Shown in pieces: positions 1 to 10,479 of a stretch of DNA of 64,000 nt. This DNA comes from Isoetes taiwanensis. Lineage: Eukaryota > Streptophyta > Lycopodiopsida > Isoetales > Isoetaceae. The notes beneath the pieces are model-generated. The model was given only the letters and a program-made list of their open reading frames with translations, had not been told where the DNA came from and did no database searches. How positions within the stretch are numbered: the first letter of the stretch is position 1; every line of letters starts with the position of its first letter. Location of the stretch: the NCBI GenBank assembly GCA_021234155.1, contig JAJEKV010000003.1, positions 31,417,166 through 31,481,165 on the forward strand, in the 5' to 3' direction. Made by a program: the position numbers and the translations under genes.

Positions 1-1210
1 TCATGTAGATCCACTTATTGGATGTGGAGAACATTATCATGTTTGGAACCCAATAACTATGTTTGTATTATACATGACAAGATGGATCAATCAAGACTTG
101 TTTGCCACAAGATAGTTACATACCCAAGCAAATCAATAGAGCTTATCCTTTGCAAGTCTCTCCGACAGTGCAATAGTGCATGGCAGGGTGCCAATTTATT
201 ATGGCCATTTTAGTTTGCAATTGTGGAGTGATGGTCCCGATTTTCATATTGGAAGTGTGATGAGGTGCTTGAGGAACTATGAGAGTGGTTATTCCGTGAC
301 CTCCACAACCCCGAGAGGTGGTAGCCAACCACTATTCAAGTGCATTGTTGGATAGAAAGCCTAATAATTTAGAGAGAAGTTTACTAAGGCAAGGTTTAGG
401 AAGTCGGTGCTTCTGAACATGTTGGAGCCTCAAGTTCACGCCCCCAACCTCGAGATCTACCACCAAGGTTCCTCCTCCAACTTGACAATTGTCCGGATGT
501 AATAAAAACAGTATATGTTCTCATTCCTATCTTATTTAACAGCCGTGGGTGTCTTTGAAAGAGTGAATTTAGGGTTCTTAATGCCCGGACATACTCATGA
601 GGATGTGGATGCATTGTTTGGGAAGTATAGTCTTGCAGCTTGAAATCTCAAACCGTGACCAATCTTCCTAGACTAATGGAAGTTTTTAGTGAATGCATTT
701 CACCTTCTCCTATAGGGTTGATCATACAAGAGGTGCCTGATTGGAAGAATTTTATCGGGTTATGCTCTTGATATGGAAGGTCAATCTAGACCTCTTCAAG
801 ACACTTTCGGGTCATGGGAAATAAGCCAATCATGCAATGGAAGATGAAACCTTCAGATGATAAATGGAGGCCAGATGAGGGAGTACCTATATGGCATGAA
901 GATGAAAATGGTAAACCTAAGATTCCAAGGGGTCAACCAAAAGCTCTTACGCCTTTTCGGAGGTGGATTCATTGCAAAGCATATTGGATCGGCATTTCCG
1001 AATACATCAAGTATTGGAAAAATAACCCCGATGATACCAACCTTGCATTGATAGATTATTGGACACAGTACATGGATTATTGGGACAAGTAGACACATCC
1101 TCTGATGAACTCAAAGATGGATGGCTACCTAAGACTAGGTGGAGAGACTTGATATTACCTGAGGATCCGAAAGATCCGAAAGATGACTTGCTTTGCCATC
1201 AATTTGCACT
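1..1210 (+). pseudogene. DUF7869-domain protein remnant
   Basis: Translating the plus strand in shifting frames gives a series of segments in the order expected of plant DUF7869-domain proteins. These are a HDKMDQSR motif near 76-99, a Q-D/N-rich strand followed by YMFSFLSYLTA near 480-550, GHTHEDVDALFGKYS near 586-630, a PDWKNFIG motif near 737-765, and a basic, W-rich tail (open frame 814-1092, with WRPDEGVPIWHEDENG). WLPKTRW and the acidic PEDPKDPKDD stretch near 1120-1185 also fit the C-terminal part. The frame breaks between motifs and there are several stops, so this is a pseudogene. Its 5' part lies before the window. The function of the family is unknown. The repeated acidic positions in HDKMD and GHTHEDVDALFG recall a metal-dependent nuclease or transposase fold, but that is inference. 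I am fairly sure of the family and unsure of the exact ends. Confidence 0.6.
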
Positions 1211-3309
1211 TATAGTACCGTGAGCAAAAGAGATATACCCCCGTGTGGATGGGTTACACCATCTCGCAGGTTTGCAAAGAAGTAGGTGACCGCAATGTGA
1301 ACAAAGTTCGTGGTGGAGTGGTGGTGTCCAAAGGCACCGCTTAAATGCAAAGCAAGGCGAGGAAGAAAGGTATAGAGAGACAGTTGGACAAAGAAATGGA
1401 AGAGAAACCCTATTGAAGGGGATGATTGGGTTGAGTTAGATACTATTTTGTTTTCATGGACCCCAAAGGTCATCCTGTGCAAGACCGCTAGGGTTACAAT
1501 ACATGCGTGGAAGTGAGGAAGAAAGCTATGATATCTCTAGGGGTCAATTCCGAGAAGTAATTGGCAATATGTAACTCGACATGCATATGTGAAATATTTT
1601 TAATTTTTAATGCAATCATGTTGTGCTGTTATAAAAAAAAGTCACATTCTCGATGCAAATTTACTAACCCGGGAAAAAGTTGCAGTGCCAAAATGGTCCA
1701 AAATCCTGACATAAATCCAATTTAAATGAATGATGGTTCAGTGGCGTTTCTTTTTTACATGTCACCACGGAAAAATTGCTCAGCCAAAGCCATTTTCTCA
1801 GGCACAGATCTTGCAGTATAAATCCAGATAATAACTGGCTAGGGTCTCTAGGATAATAGTGGATGGACAAAAACAAAATGGGCTGGAGGTGTATTTTAAT
1901 CTGTGCAATTCAGAGTCGATTCATTTCTGGAGAAATCTTTGAAAATAGATCATAGATGGGTTACTGCAAAATCATTCAGACAAGCAGTTAACTTGTCTAC
2001 TTTTGATCTGCATATTTTCTACTTCTACATATAATCAAAGCAATTTGCATATGCAGTAATCAATATTTACCATCTAGGAGCTTCACCTCATTCGGCTTCT
2101 TCTACAATGGTTGTGGCCGCAGACATGGGAAAATAAACGAAATAAAAGAAATTTTCCTTGTTGAACTGAAAATATATTCTATAAAGGGCAGTTTTTGAGC
2201 GTACAAATGGCAAGACCACTTCTTTGGAGCTATGGTGATCCAGAAAAGAGAGGAAGGGAAGAAATCCGGCAGGCTATGGTGGGCGGATCTCTGATTTTTA
2301 TGGGCTGTAAGCATCAACTTCAGGACAGGCATTCCAAATATTCTGAGTTCATGCAATTGGACAAAAAAACGGTAGAAATTGTTAAATATGAAGCCTAGTC
2401 ATGTTTATTACATGAAGCAGGACACGAAATCTAAAAATATAAGCTTGGCTATACCAGATTTAGATATGCCAAATTTCTAGGTTTTTTTCAACATTTAGGG
2501 TTGCAAGCAGACCCACAAGTTTCGGCAGAGGAGCGGGCTCTTTAGCAGCATTAGCATTCCTTCGGAAAAAAATTGGTCACGACAGGATATTAGGATTTGA
2601 AGGCTAGGAATGCTGCACAAAATCTGCATCTGAAGTTTCTTCAGACATCACGAACAGATGGAAAAACTAAAGGAAAAACTGGAGTTGCATGGCCAGTACA
2701 AGATTTGGTAAGTAATTTGCAAGCTTGGAAGTTTCGAAATCTTCTCATATGCAATATCAAGGTAACAAGCTTTGTTTATTATCAAAAACTTGAATGTGAA
2801 TTATTGTAATGCATCGAGGCTAGAAAAGCAAGCTACGAGAGATCAACGAAGAATGGGAATTTGCATCCCATATCCAGGCCAAATTGGTGATGGAGGAGCC
2901 GCTCAAATGAAGTACATATTGCGATATTTGGCAGCCAGAACTGCAATTTCTAGGGCAATGTTTGTGGCCTAATTTTACATTGTGATCATCCGAGAACTTG
3001 CATCTGTATCTTCATCAAGACCACAAGCCATGGATTTGCAGCAAAGTTTCAAGGTGGCATCCCATTTGTCATGGTCCCTTTTTACTTGCCAGATTATGAT
3101 GTATATGCTAGATGCCATTTTCCTCATACATAAAGCACAATTTCATTAAAATGAGAAATTTCGTGGATTCTAATTAGCTTAATTTAAAATCCTTTTTAGT
3201 CCATTTTATGACGATTTTTTGAGCAATTATGGTGCCATTTAGCAAAAAAAATGCATCTAAAGTGCCATTTATTGGCGCCATTAATTGGCGCCATTAATAT
3301 CAGAGGGGG
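1211..3309. other. no gene recognised
   Basis: Unique-looking, AT-rich sequence with only short open frames (for example 2195-2398 and 2597-2809). None shows a recognisable motif, splice border or codon pattern. Near 3268-3296 the sequence repeats TTGGCGCCATTAA twice, foreshadowing the GGCGCCAT-rich repeat at 3.6-4.15 kb. Confidence 0.5.
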
Positions 3310-3331
3310 AAAAAAAAAAAAAAAAAAAAAA
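3310..3331. repeat. poly(A) run
   Basis: Uninterrupted run of about 22 A. It could be the tail of a retroposed sequence on the plus strand, but no 3' untranslated region or target-site duplication is recognisable beside it. From 3332 to about 3640 nothing else is identifiable. Confidence 0.8.
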
Positions 3332-3639
3332 GGTACTGCAACTTAAGTTAGCAAGTTTTACCACGAAGAAGGGCATCATTAACTTCTGAAATTGACAAAT
3401 TTACACATCAAGAAAATTTGTTTTCTTTGCCAACATTCATAAGAAGGTCAAATCCTGCCCCACTAAATGCCTCTTCGTCAAAGTTGTAAGCCGCATTTTG
3501 AATCTCATCGTGACTAAAATCTTCAGTGGTACCAAGCTGGACGAATGTGACCACATCAAATCTCCTGGCATACCTGAACGTGCATTTGCTATAGCAAACC
3601 AAATGCATGCTGGTGAATGCATCCTCAACATATTTTTTT

Positions 3640-4150
3640 TTTGCATGTTAATGAATGCAAATCCTCAGCATGCTTGGAAATGGCACCTTGAGGATGCAAC
3701 ATGGTGCCATTTACACCCCCAGCACCCAAAAAAATTTCCCAAAAAAAAAGGGGTGTTGGGGGTGCAAATGGCGCCATGGCGCCATTTGCACCCTCAAGTG
3801 CCATTCTTAAGCATGCGAAGGATGCCATTTGCATCCTCAGCATGGCTGAAAATGGCATATTGAGAGTGCAAATGGCTTTATTTGCAAGAAGACACCCAAA
3901 AAAAAAAAAAAAAAAGATTTTTTGTGTTGTGGGTGCATGGCTTCATTTGCATCCCTCAAGGTGCCATTTCCAAACATGATGAGGCATCCACAAAGATGCA
4001 TCATTTTGGCTAAAGTTTTGCCCAAACGGATGCATATGGACCAAATGCATGGTGGTGAATGCAAATGGCGCCATGGTGCCCTTTGCATTCCTCAATATGC
4101 ATTTAGTAAAGCATATCATGCTAAGGATGCATGCCATTTGCATCCTCCAT
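3640..4150. repeat. GGCGCCAT/CATTTGCATCCTCA repeat block
   Basis: Degenerate copies of ATGCCATTTGCATCCTCA, GCAAATGGCGCCATGG and CACCCAAAAAAA recur at roughly 165-200-bp spacing (CACCCAAAAA near 3723 and 3892; ATGGCGCCATGG near 3769 and 4065). Open frames of 60-120 codons run through it on both strands, but they follow the repeat rather than any protein. The block is followed directly by CCGACCTA repeats. Confidence 0.7.
3760..3793. repeat. 34-bp perfect palindrome
   Basis: The arms GGGTGCAAATGGCGCCA and its reverse complement abut with no spacer at the centre of an ATGGCGCCATGGCGCCAT core. An imperfect version (one arm mutated) lies at about 4055-4095. Confidence 0.9.
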
Positions 4151-4240
4151 AGTTGGGCCGACCCACCGACCTAGCCGACCCGCCGACCTAGGTGGGAGAA
4201 AGCCGACCTAGGTGGGAATTTTTTGCCGACCTACCGACCT
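4151..4240. repeat. CCGACCTA/CCGACCCA simple repeat
   Basis: CCGACC followed by TA, CA or CG recurs about eight times, twice extended to GCCGACCTAGGTGGGA. The same signature in inverted orientation (CTAGGTCGGCCCCAACTATGGCATCCTC) occurs at 15.44-15.53 kb, so this is the edge of a dispersed repeat and not a local expansion only. Confidence 0.75.
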
Positions 4241-4919
4241 ATTTTGCCAAAATTCAAGTTCTTTTTTTCCCTCAGAGATAATGCATAGAGAACATGCAAT
4301 ACATCTCTATTTCTAATTAAATAGGTAAAAATGGACAAGATTACACTTCAAATAACTTCAAAACAGTTGATCTACGCTGTTAAACTTTCAAATAAAGCAA
4401 AGTACTTATCTTTTGAGGAAATAAGCTTAATGAAACAATAAACAGTAGCATCAAACCCAAGAGAAAAGTCCCAGTTACAATCAACGATACTAAAATATAC
4501 CTTCTCATACTCAATTTACAAAATTAATACTCAAGTTACAAATTAGTACCTGTATGTTATGGAGATAATTCTTCTCAGGATGGAATGTGTTTCGCTTATG
4601 TGATCTGTTAATGGATACCTGCAAAACACTTGATTATCAATATATTGTTCACGTAGGAACCTAGATTAGTTAGAATAATAATAATGTTATTTTTAATCTC
4701 TAGACTATACTATCTTGGAATAATGATAATGTAATTTTTAATATCTGGACTATTTTTAATCTCTCTGTTACAGAACTATACTTGAACCTGGCAGGCTGTA
4801 GACAATTTAGAGAGCAAAAGTATATACAATTATGAGTCCATCTGTGCATGCATTTAAAAGAACAAAAGAATTTTACAAAGCAGAAGCCATGGCCATGATC
4901 TATGCATACAACAACATTG
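4241..4919. other. no gene recognised
   Basis: AT-rich sequence with a short internal duplication (ATAATAATGTTATTTTTAAT and TGATAATGTAATTTTTAATATC near 4677-4745, each followed by a TCT-GGACTA motif). No coding potential seen. Confidence 0.5.
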
Positions 4920-5109
4920 TTATTTAAACCACCTCCAACACACTCACCCCGATTTTTGGTCCACTGTTGAAAACATCAGTTTTGGTAGGTCTACATGTCC
5001 TGTTTTCAAATAATCCTACATGTGGATTTGTGGAGGTATGGTTTTGTTCGATAATGGTGTTCTTTTTTCAGTGGACTAAAACATCCACTGTTGTTTTGTA
5101 GTTTCTTCT
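4920..5109. repeat. dispersed repeat with ACATGTGGA core
   Basis: The stretch with ACCCCGATTTTTGGTCCAC, CCTACATGTGGATTTGTGGAGG and TATGGTTTTG resembles 41.44-41.56 kb (CACCCCAATTCTGGGTCCAC, CTACATGTGGTTATATGGAGG, TGTGGTTTAT). In both places it leads straight into a tandem array, which suggests a common element whose interior expanded differently. Confidence 0.55.
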
Positions 5110-5582
5110 ATTGTGACATGTCATTTTATAATACAATCCACTGTAGGAAAGAATACTTGAGTTTTTACATGTCTAATAATTCTATTGTCACATGTCTTTA
5201 TAGATGTAGGAAAGAATATTTGATTCTCTACATGTCCTATACTTCCATTCACATGTCTTTATAGTAGTAGGACAGAGTACTTTATTTGCTAAGGCATTGT
5301 AGTAAAGAATACATAAATTACGACATGTGTAATACTTCTATTGTCACATGTCTTTATAGAAGTAGGAAAGAATACTTGATTCTCTACATGTCGTATGCTT
5401 CCATGTCACATGTCTTTATAGTAGTAGGGCAGAGTACTTTATTTGCTAAGGCATTGTAGGAAAGAATACATGAATTATGACATGTGTAATACTTCTATTG
5501 TCACATGTCTTTATAGAAGTAGGAAAGAATACTTGATTCTCTACATGTCATATCCTTCCATATCACGGGTCTTTATAGTGGT
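5110..5582. repeat. 157-bp tandem array
   Basis: About three copies of a 157-bp unit. The 3' half-unit ACTTTATTTGCTAAGGCATTGTAG starts at 5279 and again at 5436. Each unit is made of two diverged ~78-bp halves centred on TCACATGTCTTTATAG(A/T)AGTAGGA(A/C)AG. The palindrome ACATGT recurs throughout. The array continues to the right of the LINE insertion, from about 6461. Confidence 0.85.
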
Positions 5583-5603
5583 AGGAAGGAAGGAAGGAAG
5601 GAA
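5583..5603. repeat. (GGAA)n microsatellite, LINE tail
   Basis: Five consecutive GGAA units. Read on the minus strand this is a (TTCC)n tail directly after the 3' untranslated part of the LINE fragment at 5604-6460. The 1.63-kb insertion ending at 35876 has the same kind of tail. Confidence 0.8.
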
Positions 5604-6460
5604 GTTTATTTTAACGTCCACGGAGGCCAAAGGCCTATGAGACGGTACATGCAGAGAACAGGCAAAAAAGCCAAAAACCCCAACACCAAAAACAAACAAT
5701 GTAATCAGATGCAAGAGAACCCTACTACGGGATGAAAAAACCCCCACTTGGGAGGAAAAACCCCTAGCAAGAGGCTCTCAAATACCATGCCCCGTAAGAG
5801 CAAGTCCGGACGGGCAAAACTGCAGGATGTAAGCTCCCATACCATAGGTGATGCAAGTAATCGATGTAGCGGTGTGTCGAGGCATCTAAGATCGGGTGCA
5901 CTTCGGACATGGGCATATGCCGGGCATCGCTTGAGGGCATGGTGCTCATCCTCTATCAAACACATCTCACAACACCGACATATCCTTTCCTCCCCGGGAT
6001 CCCGTGGCCCGCCATTCAACCCCAACCAAATGAATTGCTTCAATTACGAGGTAATGGGAACCCGCCCTATGGCAGCAATAGCTCTCCATCTGTTTCTTCA
6101 AATGCGAGATGTGTGCTTTCACCGAATGGGGTCCATGCTCAAGGCCTCATTAACTGAGCGTGATAGTGCTCGCCTTGGGCTTTGCAAGAGTAGAGGCATC
6201 CCACGGTGGCAGAAGATAGCCCGCATCCAATTGCCCATTCTCATGCGATCGAGAATGCGCCAATGCCACCATCCGTTGGTAATCCATAGACCACCTCCTA
6301 AACCATCCCTTACAAAGCTCGTGCCATACCCTCTTCAACTCATTTCCCACCCCCAATGAACCCTCCGCTAACAACACATCTTACTGGGGTAAGCGATGCT
6401 CATCCATCCCATCCACCTTATGGAAGCAAGTAAGATGCCCGCCAAGATAGCGTAATACGT
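5583..6460 (-). mobile_element. 5'-truncated LINE, 3' end of ORF2
   Basis: On the minus strand an open frame from 6043 to 5705 contains CRCCEMCLIEDEHHALKRCPAYAHVR-type spacing: a Cys-x2-Cys, then E-D-E-H-H and R-C-P-x-Y. This is the zinc-binding reverse-transcriptase C-terminal domain (zf-RVT) of plant LINEs. A second frame (6377-6150) upstream supplies a further C-terminal piece with W-H-E-L and W-R-R motifs, shifted in frame. The untranslated 3' end follows and finishes in (TTCC)n at 5583-5603. Both flanks are 157-bp array sequence, so the element inserted into that array in antisense. Only the last ~0.85 kb of the element is present. The plus-strand frame 5748-6359 is its shadow. Confidence 0.7.
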
Positions 6461-6560
6461 AGTACTTGATTTGTTACATGTGATGCACGCACGCATGTGC
6501 GATCACATGTCCTTATACTAGTATTCCATGCAAGACAAGTTACTTCAACTACTTCAATTA
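6461..6560. repeat. 157-bp array resumed, with hairpin
   Basis: GTACTTGATTTGTTACATGT and TCACATGTCCTTATACTAGTA match the array left of the LINE. A strong hairpin lies at 6476-6510: ACATGTGAT pairs with ATCACATGT, and CGCAC with GTGCG, around a GCAT loop with a 3-nt bulge. From 6561 to 6735 nothing is recognised. Confidence 0.7.
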
Positions 6561-6734
6561 CTTAACGCCTATTTTTTGCATAACAAAACCATCAAGACTT
6601 TGATTTGTATTCCTTGATCGGGGTGCGGACCCACCGCAACAAATCCCTAAGCATTAATGTCATAGGACCACGCAAAATCCTAACAATATCCTAACGCCAT
6701 CAAGTCCATGTCCATGTCATTCATATCTTGCCTT

Positions 6735-7690
6735 GGTCATTCATGCGCTGGAGCCTACGTGGCATGTTGGAGCCTGGCATGTTGGAGCCGTAGGTGGCAT
6801 GTTGGAGCCTAGGTGTCATGTTAGAGCTCACGCGGGCATGTTGGAGCCCGTGTGGCATGTTGCGCTCCCCTCACGCGGCATGTTGGAGCCGATGGTGGCA
6901 TATTTGAGCCACGCTGGCATGCTTGAGCCTAGGTGGCACGCTGGAGCCAACTTGGCATGTTGGAGCCTATGTGGCATGTTGGAGCCTCACGGCATGTTGG
7001 AGCCCGTGGCACGCTGGAGCCTAGGTGGCATGCTAGAGCTCACGAGGCATGTTGGAGCCTAGTTGGCATGTTGGAGCCCACGTGGCATGTTGAAGCCTTG
7101 GTGGCATGTTGGAGCCTATGTGGCATATTTGAGCCACCTTGGCGCAATTGAGCCTAGGTGGCACGTTGGAGCCAACTTAGCATGTTGGAGCTCACGGGCA
7201 TGTTGGAGCCCAGGTGGCATGTTGGAGCCTGGGGTGGCATGCTAGGTGGCATGTTGGAGCCCACGGGGCATGTTGGAGCCGTAGGTGGCATGTTGGAGCC
7301 TAGGTGGCATGTTGGAGCCCACGGGCATGTTGGAGCCTAGGTGGTGGCATGTTTCACCCACCTTGGCACGCTTGAGCCTAGGTGGCATGTTGGCCACCCC
7401 TGGCATGTTGGAGCCCAGGTGGCATGTTGGAGCCTAGGTGGCACCTTGGAGCCTAGGGTGGCATGCTAGAGCTCACGAGGCATGTTGGAGCCCAGTTGGC
7501 ATGTTGGAGCCTACGGGCATGTTGAAGCCCGTGTGGCATGTTGGAGCCTAGGTGGCATATTTGAGCCACCTTGGCATGCTTGAGCCTAGGTGGCACGTTG
7601 GAGCCAACTTGGCATGTTGGAGCTCACGGGCATGTTGGAGCTCACGTGGCATGTTGGAGCCCGTGGCATGTTATAGCCTAGGTGGCTGCA
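6735..7690 (+). repeat. 19-bp minisatellite array 1
   Basis: About 45 degenerate copies of a ~19-bp monomer, GGCATGTTGGAGCCTAGGT, with variants TTTGAGCCACC and CTTGAGCC. Indels of 1-3 bp are frequent, so phase drifts. The open frames found here (for example 6733-7062, rich in HVGA/MLEP) merely translate the monomer in drifting frames. The array lies in inverted orientation to array 2. Confidence 0.9.
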
Positions 7691-10035
7691 TTCACCGAGG
7701 CATGCTCATCCCGAGGGCAAATGCCAATGCCTCCCTTCCCGAACCCGGCTTCCTATCCGACCGCTGAATTCTCCATTCAAGTAACTTGCTTCGAAGCAGG
7801 CTCAAAAAATTCAAGATCTGTCCGGAGAACATATCAAACCGCAAAGTGTCCCCGCAGCCGACCGTAAAGTGTTTTGTCGTCGGGCGGTACAAAGGCTCCT
7901 AATGGAGATTTGACTTCGCCATATCGTCCGGAATAGAGAAATTACCCTAGGGACCAAGTTACACCTGGCCATTTTTGCAGCAAAAAGAAACACGAACCCT
8001 CTACATGGCAAGATTCCCTCGCACCCTCCGCTAAGGCCAATTCACTACTTAACGTGTTGGACATGAGCTACTTTGGCGCCTCCTCGAGCAGGGTGGCCTC
8101 GCCTACCTAAACTTGGTCTCCCCAGGTAGTGTCGATGTTTCGAGTCCGCTGGGCGCAGTCGATCACGCCTGGGTGGGAGAGTTGCCCGCTCGCGGGCCAA
8201 GGACCCTCCAGAGGGACTTTTGACGAAAACTTCTTTCCTCGAAGATTTTAGGCTCCATCTTCCCTCGCCAATGCCTCCCACTACCTCATGACATTGTGCA
8301 AGATCCCGGTCCAATCAAGCAAGGTTGGGTATGGCCTCGTACGTAAACCCCGTGGCGCTAAGCTAGGTTATTGTAGGGTTTACGCTATGGAGGTCGAGTT
8401 TTATTCGGGCAAAACTTGAGACATGGTCGAAGAAGCCGCAGCTTGAAAACAAGAAGCAATAGAAACCGGCCGAAATGGGGTTTGATTTTACCGAGGCATG
8501 CTTTCCTACCAGCAGCCCTCCCGGAGGGCAAATGCCAATGCCTCCCTTCCCGAACCCGGCTTCCTATCCCAATCGCTGAATTCTCCATTCAAGTAACTTG
8601 CTTTGAGCAGGCTCAAGAAAATTCAAGATCCGTCCGAGAACATATCCCTCCGCAGTGTCCCGCAATGACCGCGGAAAACCCAAGTGTTTTGTCGTCGGGC
8701 AGTACAAAGGTCCTGAATGGAGATTTGACTTCGCCATGTCGTCCAAACAGCAAAATTACCCTAGGGACCAAGTTACACGGTCATTTTTGCAAAGAAAAAG
8801 AAACACGAACCCTCTACATAGCAAAGATTCTCGCGACCTCCACTAAGGCCAATTCACTACGAACGTGTTGGACATGAGCTATTTTGGCACTTCCGGGAGC
8901 AGGGGTGGTCTTCTGCCCACAAAACTTGGTCTCCGTGGTAATGTCGATGTTTCGAACCGCTGGCGTAGTCGATCACAGCCCGGGTGGGAGAGTTGCTCGT
9001 CTGCGGGCAAGGACCCTCCGTGAGAGGACCTTTGGGACGAACTTCTTCGAAGGTTTTAGGGCTCCGCCTTCAAGGCCAACGCCCCCACTACCTCATGACA
9101 TTGTGCAAGATCCCGGTCCACCGTTGTATGAGCCTCCGCAACGAAAACCCCGTATGCTGCTAGGTTATTGTAGGGTTTACGCTATGGAGGTCGATTTTTA
9201 TTCGGGCTTGCACTTGAGACATGGTCGAAAGTTGCAGCTTGAAAACAAGAAGCAATAGAAACCGCCGAAATGGGGTTTGATTTACCGAGGCAAAGCTTTC
9301 CTACCAAGCAGTTCTCCCGAGGGGAAATGCCAATGCCTCCCTTTTCGAACCCGGGTTTCCCTATCCCAATCGCTGAATTCTCCATTCAAGTAACTTGCTT
9401 CGAAAGCAGGCTCAAGAAAAATTCAAGATCCGTCCGAGAACATATCCTCTACAAAGTGTCCCGCAATGAATCGTAGAAACCCAAGTGTTTTGTCGCTCGG
9501 GCAAGCACAAAGGTCCTGAATGGAGATTTGACTTCGCCATGTCGTCCAAACAAATTAAATTACCCTAGGGACCAAGTTACACGGCCATTTTTGCAGCAAA
9601 AGAAACACGAACCCTCTACATGGCAAGATTCTCGCCCTCCGCTTTTAAGGCCAATTCACTACTTAATGTGTTGGACATGAGCTACTTTGGCGCCCGGAGC
9701 AGGGTGATGTTCTGCCCACAAAACTTGGTCTCCAGGGTAATGTCGATGTTTCGAGTCCGCTGGCGAGTCGATCACCGCCCGGGTGGGAGAGTTGCCCGGC
9801 CCGCGGGCCAAGGACCCTCCGTAGAGGACCTTTGGGACGAAACTTCTTCCGAAGGTTTTAGGGCTCCGCCTTCAAGGCCAATGCCCTCCCACTACCTCAT
9901 GACATTGTGCAAGATCCTGGTCCAATCGGGTTAGGGTATGGCCTTCCAAAACGCAAACCCCGTGGCCTTGCCGTGTTATTGTAGGGTTTACGCTATGGAG
10001 GCCAAAATGTGGTCGCTTGCACTTGGGACCTGATG
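7691..10035 (+). repeat. three tandem copies of ~800-bp unit
   Basis: The marker GCCAATGCCTCCC begins at 7723, 8534 and 9329, giving periods of 811 and 795 bp. Each unit runs from CCGAGGC(A)... through CTGAATTCTCCATTCAAGTAACTTGCTT, TTGGACATGAGCTA and CTACCTCATGACATTGTGCAAGATC to TTATTGTAGGGTTTACGCTATGGAGG. Units differ by many small indels. Fragments of an open frame recur in each copy (for instance 8416-8877, 8884-9258, 9620-9934), but frames are not conserved between copies and I recognise no protein. It may be a non-coding part, such as the LTR or leader, of an unknown retroelement. Confidence 0.8.
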
Positions 10036-10179
10036 TACCTTTTTTTCAACATGCATGCGAGCCATGGCAACTGAAATAATGTGACTTTGGATCTATTGGC
10101 ATCCCCGAATCATTTAAAAAAAAAATTGCTACTACAAAATGTGTTCTTGACTTCTAATTGCCACACCGAGGAGGATAAA

Positions 10180-10345
10180 TCCAAACCCCATTTCGCCGGG
10201 CTTATTGCTTTTGTTTTCAATCGCAGCCTTCGACCATGTCTCAAGTGCAACTCAATAAAACTCGACCTCCATAACGTAAACCCTACAATAACCTAGCAAC
10301 GATAGGTTCACGCTTTTGGAGGCCAAAACGCGGGTCGACTTTGAT
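10180..10345 (-). repeat. inverted partial copy of the ~800-bp unit
   Basis: CCCATTTCGCCGGGCTTATTGCTTTTG, CGACCATGTCTCAAGTGCAA and CCTCCATAACGTAAACCCTACAATAACCTAGCA are the reverse complement of the unit junction seen at about 8365-8490 and 9150-9285. So the block between the two minisatellite arms ends with a reversed copy of itself. Confidence 0.8.
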
Positions 10346-10479
10346 AACATGGTGGACCATTTCTAAACATGCATGGGGAGCCATAAGAACCTAAATAACA
10401 GAAGTTTCGATCTATTGGCCAAGCCGAAAGTGATCCCAAACAATTTTGTTAACGATAAGGTTTAGGCTCTATAAGGCCA

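Noticed and set aside
3498..4152. Series of 60-120-codon frames as a gene family
   Set aside because: They only translate the GGCGCCAT/CATTTGCATCC repeat on both strands.
5748..6359. 203-codon plus-strand gene
   Set aside because: It is antisense to the LINE zf-RVT coding region on the minus strand and has no motif of its own.
6733..7062. 109-codon open frame of HVGA/MLEP repeats as a repeat protein
   Set aside because: It is the 19-bp minisatellite read in drifting frames; 19 is not a multiple of three, and similar frames appear in every array and orientation.
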